From contig NC_134161.1 in the NCBI RefSeq assembly GCF_033958435.1, positions 10,354,001 to 10,418,000 of the forward strand: a stretch of 64,000 nucleotides of DNA, written 5' to 3'. Position numbers and translations under genes: made by a program. Source of the stretch: Carettochelys insculpta (Eukaryota > Chordata > Testudines > Carettochelyidae). Of the stretch, positions 56,081 to 64,000 are shown piece by piece; position 1 is the stretch's first letter; the number at the start of each line of letters is the position of its first letter. The notes beneath the pieces were generated by a model. That model worked only from the letters and a program-made list of their open reading frames with translations. It did not search any database and was not told the DNA's origin.

Positions 56081-58044
56081 AGGATGATGTATGTGTGAAC
56101 TGATGAAGGAAAATACCTCCCTGTACTTAATCTGGATGAAACTCACCATTGAGAGAAATGAATTAAGACTCTGGCAGGGATAAGACTGCTCCTTCATCCT
56201 ATTAGTACCATAGGTATATGAGCAACTATTTTAGAAGCCATTAATATGGTGTCTTCTATGCAGTATGGTTAACTTTAATAATTCATTAGTATGTCTGTGG
56301 AATAACAGCAATCCTAACAGATTTTCATTAGATAACAAGCTTTACTGTAATGGCTCTGATGTCTTTGGCCCAAAACCCCAGTAAATTTTAGTTGTATTTT
56401 TCTTTCTTCCCTCCTTCAGGTGAAATATAAGAATTGCACTAGGTGCCACTGGTCAGAATTGTTCACTCAAAGATTTATGTACAAGCAAGCATAAGCCCAT
56501 GTGTGACCACAAGTACCCATAGCGATGTACCTCACATGCAGGCCCTGTACATACACACTTTAACATATGCCCTTGCTATATGTATCCACACGGATAAATT
56601 CAGATGTGCATCATGTAACATTCATGTACTTGTACAAGTGCATGCACCCACTGCAGCACACGCTGTGTACTTCTTTGCACAGACATTTATTGAATATAGA
56701 GAGACACTCCCATTGTAGCCTGCACATCCAGTCTGTCTCTTGCCAAGAAATGCAGGCACAGAACCCATCCATCTCTTGTCCAGATGCTTTATCCTGCCTC
56801 TCTGCTAATCAATGGTTTATAGAATCCTGAAATTTCACCCCTGAGAGGCTGGATTTTTGGGAGCTATCATGTCTTTCAGCAATTTGCCAGCTGCTACACC
56901 ACAGGCCCTTGTTCACAACCAAGCTAATGCAGAATTAGTGTGCACTTGATGATGCAGTTTCAGCCTTCCCAAAGGGATGAACAGGAGGCATTTAAGGTCC
57001 CCCACTGCTCTTAGGAAGTAAGGCTTTATAGCACTCTGGGCAGTGGTCCTTTTTTTAGTGAGCTGGGGATGGGATAGTCTGCTGTGTGCGCTGAAGATGC
57101 AGATTACAAGAGGGGAAGCTCCCAGCCCCCAAACCTGCTGTGAATATCTCCCCTGAGTGATGCACCATGCTCTGCAGCACAGACCATGGGGGACATAAAA
57201 TTCATGGTAAGGAGGGTAGAAGCTGTGCTCACCCCATGTGAGAAAGTAGGTCTGAACTCAAAATCCATCAGCCCATGGGAACTCGAACAAAGGAACATAA
57301 ACAATCAGCTCGAGGTTCCAAAGCAAAGTTCTGGCTGGAAGAGCACTTGTGCTGTTTATGTCTAACACCTCAGCAGCAGGAGCTGTGCGCAGAGAAGACT
57401 AACCACGTAACAAAGAGTTACTCTTTCCACTCAGGTACCAGTCTCCACCAAAGACAGGATTCAGGGGTCGGGGTGAGGCACCCAAATCTGGTTTGGTGTT
57501 TGTTAGAAGGAAAATGAGTCTGCTTCCTATAGGCTTAGCTGGCTGAGGCAGCCTGGTCCGTTCACTCTGCACTCCACTCTGTAACTTTGGAAATCGGAGG
57601 CGAGGTCTCAAAATGGAATAAATGATGAAACTGCAGCTCACGTCAAGTTGACGAAAGTTGTTTGAGCCCCAGTCAGTGATGCTGTTTTAGTGTTTGTGTT
57701 TTGAGTGGCAAGTAAAATCCTCTAGCTATCTAACTGGCTACCAACAATTCCCCTGACCTAAGCTTTTGTAGGAAGGATCCTGAGCTGCTATGAGTATTGT
57801 AAAACAGCTGATGTGTTTATTCTCAGTAGGAAAGGGTTAATGGGTCACTGCTGACCCAGTGCAAGTTCTTATTCTAGTCTGTTTTGATGATTGTTGTATA
57901 GCACTGTATCGAGGTCCCAGCAAAGATGAGTGCTACATGCTATGTGTGTGCATGCACCTGCATGCGCACCCCCCCCCCCACCCCACACACACAGTTCCTA
58001 CATCAACTAGCTTTATGTTCAGAGACCAGACAGGCAAAGGAAGC
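56081..58044. other. Unrecognised sequence with decayed AC-rich patch
   Basis: 56470-56690 is rich in cacat/tgtac words, a worn AC/TG microsatellite. A C-run lies at 57968-57985. No exon recognised in any frame. Confidence 0.5.
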
Positions 58045-58190
58045 ATCATTGTCACCATTTTACAGATGGGTCACTGACGCCCAGAGGTGATTTGCCTGAC
58101 ATGACACTGGGAGTCTATAGCAGGATGCCTGGCTCAGTTCCTGCCTGAGTCCCAGACAAGTGTTTTATCCACAAGACCATCCTTCCTCTC
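58045..58190 (-). repeat. MIR-like SINE, minus strand
   Basis: 'gtcaccattttacagatggg', 'tcactgacgcccagaggtga', 'tttgcctgacatgacactgg' and 'tcagttcctgcctgagtccc' give the complement of the MIR core and 3' region in order. Confidence 0.8.
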
Positions 58191-58744
58191 CATGTCCAGA
58201 GCAGAGTTTCTTAGAGCTCAGTGGAGCAGCTGTCCTTTTGGCATGATTTTGAGGATGAGACCAGAGGAAAGAACCTTTTTTTTTTTTTTATTGGGGAAAC
58301 TTTTCCTACTTCCAGGCTGTCTGTGTGTCAATAAGTCACCAGAGCACAGTCACAGCTGGACTGACGAGGGCTGTGTTGATAAATGTTTAAAAGGCCATGC
58401 GCTCATCAGCTTCCACTACTAGAATGTACTGCTTGGAATTTTAATTGAAAATAATCCCACTTTAACCCTGGGCTGTTAGAGCCCTGTGTGCTACAGAGCC
58501 CAGGGGGCAGAGTTCTCACAAGTCTCATATAAAAATCTCCTTTGCTTTTAGGACTTAACCTTTGCACTCCCCCTTCCCCCCCCCCCCGCCAAAGTACCAG
58601 CAGCTGGTTCTCTATTTTATGAAAAGTGAAAACTGGAGTTTAATGTCCTGCCCCCAGCATCTCGTCCATGCAGTCTCATGTACAGTGTTGGTTTTCAATA
58701 ATTCTATAAGTGCCTTTCACGAAAGGAACATGAATGGCTTTGCA
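58191..58744. other. Possible conserved non-coding sequence
   Basis: 58300-58480 ('tgttgataaatgtttaaaag', 'gccatgcgctcatcagcttc', 'ggaattttaattgaaaataa') is repeat-free and may be conserved. A poly-T run (58276-58289) and a poly-C run (58576-58587) flank it. No exon recognised. Confidence 0.35.
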
Positions 58745-58865
58745 ATCATGTTAATTTACCCATTAAAAATGAGAAGCTGAGGCATAGAGAGTGACATGAC
58801 TTGAGTGAGGAACAGAACCTAGAAATCCTGGCCCCTAGCCTACAGCTCCACATATTTCATTACTG
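58745..58865 (-). repeat. MIR-like SINE fragment, minus strand
   Basis: 'atttacccattaaaaatgag', 'aagctgaggcatagagagtg', 'acatgacttgagtgaggaac' and 'agaacctagaaatcctggcc' are the complement of a MIR core. Only about 120 bp remain. Confidence 0.75.
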
Positions 58866-58958
58866 GACAATTTTGTATAATACTTTACATAACCTCTGCC
58901 CCTAGATATGGGGGACTGACAACTTTGTCCTGACCTCAGTCATTCCATAGGAATTAGT

Positions 58959-59209
58959 AACAGAGAGAAAGCCATGCTAGTCTGTATACTATGAAAACAA
59001 ATAAGCAGTCCAGTAGCACTTTAAAGGCTAACAAAATAATTTATTAGGTGATGAGCTTTTGTGGGACAGACCCACTTCTTCAGATCATAGCTATACCAGG
59101 AATTGAGTCTGTTCTGGTATGGCTATGATGTGAAGAAGTGGGTCTGTCCCACGAAAGCTCATCACCTAATAAATTATTTTGTTAGTCTTTAAAGTGCTAC
59201 TGGACTACT
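58959..59209. repeat. Long hairpin element with leading tail
   Basis: A 45-bp tail with 'gccatgctagtctgtatact' precedes a near-perfect inverted repeat of about 97-bp arms: 59004-59100 and about 59113-59209. The arms carry 'gcagtccagtagcactttaa', 'ataatttattaggtgatgag' and 'gggacagacccacttcttca' with their complements. The centre reads 'ccaggaattgagtctgttct'. Half copies are at 12170 and 10665; full relatives at 17583, 25967 and 52099. It is the least diverged copy, hence the youngest. No protein is encoded. Confidence 0.85.
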
Positions 59210-59539
59210 TTTCATAGGAATTGGTTCTTAAGCATCTCTACAAGCAACACAGCATCTTCCCCTCTTCCCTGGACTTGCATCTGAAAGACCTAAGTATGCT
59301 GCTCATCCATGGAAGAAAAAGCTTTACTCAAATGGTTTTGTTTGCCTTCTATCAACTTGAAAAGAGACCAAAGATGAAAGGATAGACCTTAGGGTCTGGT
59401 CTGGATTTCATGAATGGCTGGATGGATGCAAAGAGCTAAGTAGGAATCTGTGGAGATTTGGATGCCTGCTCCAGGATTTGTCTTATGCTCAAAGAGTTGA
59501 AAACATTTGCAGCAATATGATAACATAAAACCAGCGCAA
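59210..59539. other. Unrecognised spacer
   Basis: Nothing recognised in this interval. Confidence 0.5.
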
Positions 59540-59760
59540 TTCAGGGCCCAATCCATCTCTCAGTGAAGTCAAAGGCAAAATTCCTATTGCTTTCAAATTA
59601 GGGGTGTTGAATGGTTATCATAACAGTAGCATGAGGCTCACCATTGTGTTGTGCTGGCAGGACCCCATGGCTGTGGCAGGGCCAGATGGCAGGACCCAAG
59701 TTTAACCAGTTAGCAGATTAAGCGCTAGTGTTTAACCAATTAACTGTTTTAACATCCCTG
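59540..59760. mobile_element. Possible 'ggttaacc' MITE and adjoining inverted repeat piece
   Basis: 59587-59757 starts 'aggggtgttgaatggttatc' and ends 'ccaattaactgttttaacat' plus 'ccctgc', giving inverted ends like GGGATGTTAAAACAG. Inside are several 'tttaaccagtta'-type words. 59544-59580 ('gggcccaatccatctctcag', then 'tgaagtcaaaggca') resembles another common turtle inverted repeat. Boundaries and class are tentative. Confidence 0.5.
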
Positions 59761-62219
59761 CTTCCGTGGGCACCCGGATCCCCGTCCAAGTAGTTCTTGA
59801 TTTTTGCACACTGGTTGCACAAGTGCATTTGTGCTATGCCAAGACAAAAGAATTTGTATGCACAGTGATGTGTGTATGCATATGATCCTATGTGTGGATG
59901 TGGAAGGCCTGAGCGGGCTGTAATAGTAACTCTGGCTCTGAGCAGCCCTCTGCAGCCTGTTGTACAGAAACACAAAGTAACATTCAACTGTGTGCTTTGG
60001 GTAACTTGCCTGGGGCTTGGCTTTATATGTGAGCATGGCTCAGGAACAGTCCAGTTCAACTTTCTCATTTTTTCTCTTCTTCCCTATCAACTTCTCTCTA
60101 CACCCTGCAATGTGCAAAAGGAACACACGTGCATGTATTTCTCCAAATACCCGTGACCCTGTTGGAAGCCAGGCTATGAATATCAAGGTGACTCTGCATG
60201 TGCAGGTAAAGGGAGAAACCAGTTGATTTGTGACTAGTATGGGCACAGGGCCATGGAACGTAGACCATAGGAGATGTTCCTGCTCCAGCATGTGGGAGAG
60301 AGAGAAGGATTTTGTCTCAAGTCCATCAAAGATGGTAGAGCGACAATAAGCTGTGAGAAGAAATGTGCTGAGCCACTGACATCCCCATTCATCTGTGCTG
60401 CTAGGGGCAGGAAGGATCCAGTGGATTTTCCCCCACTTGAGCCTTGTCTTTGTGCACCATTAGGAACTGGGCTATCCAGTACTGACTGCATTGCGATACT
60501 GGCCTGGAAGAGAGGGAGTTGGCATTACGTGAAGCTGCTGCTGCCGCTCTTCCTTTTGAGCATGTCGGCCAAAGTCCTCTTTGCCCATCTCTGGAGCCTG
60601 TGCAAGGGGAGGATATTATGCCCTGTGTCCTCTGCAACATTCTGGGCCAGGTTTGCCCCTGCCCCAAGTGTGAATCCCTTCCCTGTAATGTCTGGGGCTG
60701 CTATGGCCCTAGGGGAAGGGATTTATCTCCAGGTGCATGTTAGAGGCTGGTTCTTCCTATGCTGTGCACCACCAAGGCACCTGTAGATCTAGATGCTGAT
60801 ATAGCTGCAGCAGGGAGGCATACATTGAATCAGCATGTTTCCTGTCACACCCTTCCCAGCTAGCATTCCTCTTTCTAACCCCAGAGAAGTTGACCTTCCT
60901 GGAGGATTTTCTGTAGATGTAAACCAAAATCAACTGTAACCCTCACCCCAATAAAACTGATGCTGTACAGGAGACTAAGGAGCCATTGTCCCACACAGGA
61001 CAACTACACTGCCCTAAAAAAGTCAGCCAGGGCCCAGTCAGACCTGGTGAAAGCAGGGGTAAATCTCCTGATGGGGATTTGCACCAGACTTGAACTTGTG
61101 GCCCTGGGTGGAATTCCTGCATAGCCTGTGGGCACTTGGGGCAAAAGACTTGGTAGGATCCGGTTGTCTTCTCTTTCCTCATTCTCAGTCTGCATGGAGC
61201 TGCATCATTTTCCCAGCCTGTTCTGGCCAGTCTGTGATCCCTCCATCGCAGAGTGCAGGGGACTGTAATTGAAAATCCATGGGAAGGGTTGGAGTTTGTG
61301 GAGTGTATGAGAAGTGAGTGATGCTGCACTGGAGCATTTAGTGAAGTACACTAACCAGATGAGGAGGAGGTTTGATAGGGTTATTAACTTGCATGAAGCC
61401 ATAAAACCGACCAGTGGGATTAAAGCAGAGGACAAGGCTGTTTCCAGGCAGGGAAAGTGTGCACAACTGGAACTTTGTTGCAGACTGGATTCAAAGCCAG
61501 GAACACGTGTTGGCCCATCAAGAGTTTAGGATTTGTCTCCAAATGATGGACAGATTTGAACATTTGTTAGGAGCCAAAGGCCTGGCGGACTGAGCTTCTG
61601 TGGATGAGAGGGTTGGGGAGAACTGTCCAGAAAATCAGGCAGGGAGTGAATTTGGTGATTTCACCTGTCCCACTGCTCCTGGAGTCCATATTGAGCCTAT
61701 ACCTCAGCAGGATGTTAGCAGTGGATGGGGAGACAGTTCTTTTGAATGAGATGTGAAATCCAATCAACTGACCATTTGTTTGTCTGAGATTTGGCACAAA
61801 GGTGTAAAGCTACTGGTGAGAACATTAAGGCTAAATTCTATTGCCTTGTGTCTCTCTGTATTCTCCTTGGGGTTTCAACACAATAGAGGATTCTTCTTCC
61901 CTTGTTGTCCAAGACTGTTGGATAATGCCATTGTGTCCCCCTACCTAGAAGGGGCTGCACTTCAGTGTTCTGTGATGTGATAGCCATATCAAGAGGCTGG
62001 CAGGCAGTTTTGGAAATTTAGAGATAGGGAAATAACCTGCAATGCATAAATCTTACAACTGTTTTCCTCTACTAGAAGAAGATCCAAAGTCCAGATTTTT
62101 CTCTGACCTATCTGAGTTTATCAGCTACACATTTCTTTGATTTTTATTTTTATTTTTTTTAAATTCTTGTGGATTGGATCATTAGGTTGCTTTTCCTGAT
62201 TAGACAAGCATGCACCATG
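59761..62219. other. Unrecognised non-coding sequence
   Basis: No repeat or exon recognised over 2.4 kb. A 170-codon plus-strand frame at 60274-60786 has long open frames on the opposite strand and no domain, so it is not called. A poly-T/AT patch lies at 62140-62163. Confidence 0.45.
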
Positions 62220-62221
62220 TG

Positions 62222-62395
62222 TCATTAGACTAAGGCTAGAAGGGATCGAACCATCTAGTCTGACCACTTTTGCAATAGGCTTCTACCTCTTTCTGAGTTA
62301 CTGGAATCCTCAAATCCTAGAATTAAAGACTTCAAATTACAGAAAATCCACCATTTTGGCAGATACTTTAATAGAAAAATTGAGAGCTGAAGTTT
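62222..62395 (-). mobile_element. CR1-type LINE 3' end, minus strand
   Basis: On the minus strand it reads 'gattttctgtaatttgaagt', 'gtggtcagactagatggttc', 'gatcccttctagccttagtc' and ends 'taatgac'. This is a CR1-type 3' UTR with its 'gactagatg' and 'cccttctggcctta' signatures. It is diverged and contains no ORF2 remnant. Confidence 0.65.
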
Positions 62396-62411
62396 AGAGC
62401 ACCACAGATAT

Positions 62412-63036
62412 AGGCTTTTGACATAGTACCGCATGATGTTCTCATAAGCAAATTAGGGAAACACGGTCTAAATGAAGTTACTCTAAGGTGGGTATATAAC
62501 TCACTGAAAGATTGTACTCTGTCATTATCAATAGTTTGCCGGAAGCTCTATGTAGTGGGCACCCACAGGAATCTCTTCTAGGTCGAGTACTAGTCAATAT
62601 GTTCATTACTGACTTGGATAATAGAGTGGGAGAATATGCTTTTTGAATTTGCAGATGACACCAAGCTGTCAGGAGGGGATGCAAGTGCTTTGAAGGAGAG
62701 GATTAAAGTTCAAAATGGCAGTCTTCACATATGTTAAGTGCTGTTACAAAGAAGGTTCTTTGTAGCCACTGATGGTAGGACAAGAAGTAATAGGCATAAT
62801 CTGCAGCAAGGGAGGTTTAGGTTAGATTTTAGGGAGAAAACTCTGACGCTTAGGGCAGTTGGGCTCCTGAACACAGTTCCACGGGAGATTGGTGAAATCC
62901 CTATCACTGGAGATTTTGAAGAGATGGTTGGACAAACCCCTGTAAAGGATGATCCACATTTACTTGGCCTTGCCTTGGCTCTGGGGGATGGTCTTGATGA
63001 CCTCTCCTTTCAGCTCAGCATTTCTGTGGTTCTCTG
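62412..63036 (+). pseudogene. Decayed CR1 ORF2 fragment with internal deletion
   Basis: Translated pieces show the CR1 order: a FD.VPHDVLISKLGKHG stretch (motif A side), a damaged motif B region, then FADDTKLSGG from about 62646 and, after a large internal deletion near 62725, the C-terminal part (FVATDGRTRSNRH, then the RLDF..K and LNTVPREI segments). Several stops and at least one frameshift fall before the FADD segment, so it is dead. The 3' end has 'gatgacctctcctttcagct' and 'ttctgtggttctctga'. Subfamily resembles 14950 rather than 40528. Confidence 0.85.
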
Positions 63037-64000
63037 ATGGGTGCTGGGGATGCACTCTTCAGTTACACAAGCATCTCTAGGGTGATTCTGATAATTCCAA
63101 TTACCATAGCTGAACAACTCTGAGATGAAATTAGTTCCTGTGTAATTAGTTCTTGGGGGTTCTCACTGCTATTCCTCTTCATTTCCAAATCCAAGCACAA
63201 ATCTAGCCACTTGGGTGGTTAGGTAAAGAGAGGTGGAATTTTTCTGGAGGGGGGGAGGAGGATGTCAGGCAGCAATATTTGAGTATAATGATACATGAGG
63301 GTGAAATTCTTGCTCCTCAACAGTGGGAGAGAGATTTCTGGAGCCCTGTGGCTGCAGCACCTTCTGCCACCAGCCTGGCAGACCCTTTTCAGAGAGAAAG
63401 AAAAGCACTGCAAAGAAGACTTTCTGCAAATGAAATGGAAGCAAAAGGCTTGTAGGATGGGTGTTGGTAGGCTCAGTTCATACACCTGGATGCAGGAATA
63501 GTTGCCTATGGTGCCCGTACATAATTGTGACTAGTACAGAAAAAGAACTGTACCAAGCTGCCATGTGCATACCATTTTTCTCTGCTAGATGCAATAGGTT
63601 CTACACAGTGAGCAGCAGAAGGGGATTCTCATGGTGCTCAAGTTGTTGGGGATGCTATAGCTTTGCCAGTGAGAGGATGAGAGTCGCTGTTGTCCGGTCC
63701 GCAGCATGCAGTATACGGACAGCTGCAAAGCCCTAGGTGACAAGAGATTTGTTACAATAGTTTAATGCCTGCAGCCCCTCTTCCCCCTCCAATTTATCTT
63801 TTAATAACACTGCCAACATTATTTTTCATCTCTGCCTCACGTGCCCCACTCACTCCACGCTCAGCTTGGCGGTCCTTTCTATCTCACCCGGACTGTTCAC
63901 ACAGTGATGCTTTAATAGGAAGAGACACCGTCTGCTGCAGTTAATAACTTACGTTACACACTGAATCATTTCTGTTATGTGGGAATTGCAAATTGTACAA
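63037..64000. other. Gene-free stretch, possible conserved non-coding sequence
   Basis: No repeat recognised. The last 270 bp ('atttgttacaatagtttaat', 'gcagttaataacttacgtta') are repeat-free and could be a conserved element running past the window edge. Not testable here. Confidence 0.35.

Noticed and set aside
60274..60786. 170-codon plus-strand frame with a hydrophobic stretch
   Set aside because: No family resemblance, open frames on the opposite strand, and no promoter or splice context.
1..64000. CRISPR arrays, operons, riboswitches, phage or plasmid origins
   Set aside because: The window is vertebrate nuclear DNA; no regularly spaced short repeats with unique spacers or bacterial gene organisation exist.

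Overview
The window is vertebrate nuclear DNA, and its repeat content points to a turtle, most likely a cryptodire. The strongest marker is a tRNA-derived SINE at 25565-25768 with a pol III box A, a box-B-like stretch and a CR1-like 3' tail, which I recognise as the cryptodire Cry/tRNA-Lys type. Other support comes from CR1 LINEs of at least two subfamilies, many PIF/Harbinger-type MITEs whose ends carry GTCTACAC, several hAT-type non-autonomous elements, and worn MIR-like SINEs. Bases outside the repeats are AT-rich and CpG-poor. There is no operon, no CRISPR array and no dense gene content. Family names were assigned from memory of consensus sequences, with no database search.

Layout. 1-6 kb: two Harbinger-type MITEs side by side, a third MITE-like element, a hAT MITE and a MIR-like SINE. 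6-14.9 kb: mostly unrecognised sequence with a few short repeats. 14.9-17.8 kb: a 5'-truncated CR1 with an open 540-codon reverse transcriptase frame, a solo LTR with a perfect 5-bp duplication, and a palindromic element. 19.7-21.5 kb: an LTR split by a 752-bp hAT element that carries a minisatellite. 22.6-26.5 kb: a cluster of CR1, hAT MITE, MIR, two tRNA-type SINEs, a palindromic element and a Harbinger MITE. 29.1-29.7 kb: a CR1 tail with a MITE inserted in it. 31.3-33.3 kb: GC-rich variable repeats and a tRNA-like tandem array that reverses direction. 40.5-42.1 kb: a second CR1 with an open frame. 48.1-48.5 kb: a locally CpG-rich stretch ending at a good splice donor, the only candidate for a host promoter or first exon. 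53.2-54.4 kb: a 1,060-bp solo LTR inserted in a MIR. 55.2 kb: a compound microsatellite. 58-59.2 kb: MIRs and a long hairpin element. 62.2-63.0 kb: decayed CR1 pieces.

No host protein-coding exon could be identified with confidence. The long quiet stretches (17.8-19.7, 23.2-25.2, 26.5-29.1, 37.2-38.0, 54.4-55.2 and 63.0-64.0 kb) could be intron or intergenic DNA with conserved non-coding elements, but only an alignment can show that. The clearest results are nested insertions whose target-site duplications can be read directly. They give relative ages: the MIR is older than the solo LTR, the CR1 tail is older than its Harbinger MITE, and the LTR is older than its hAT insert. I found no previously undescribed molecular system.
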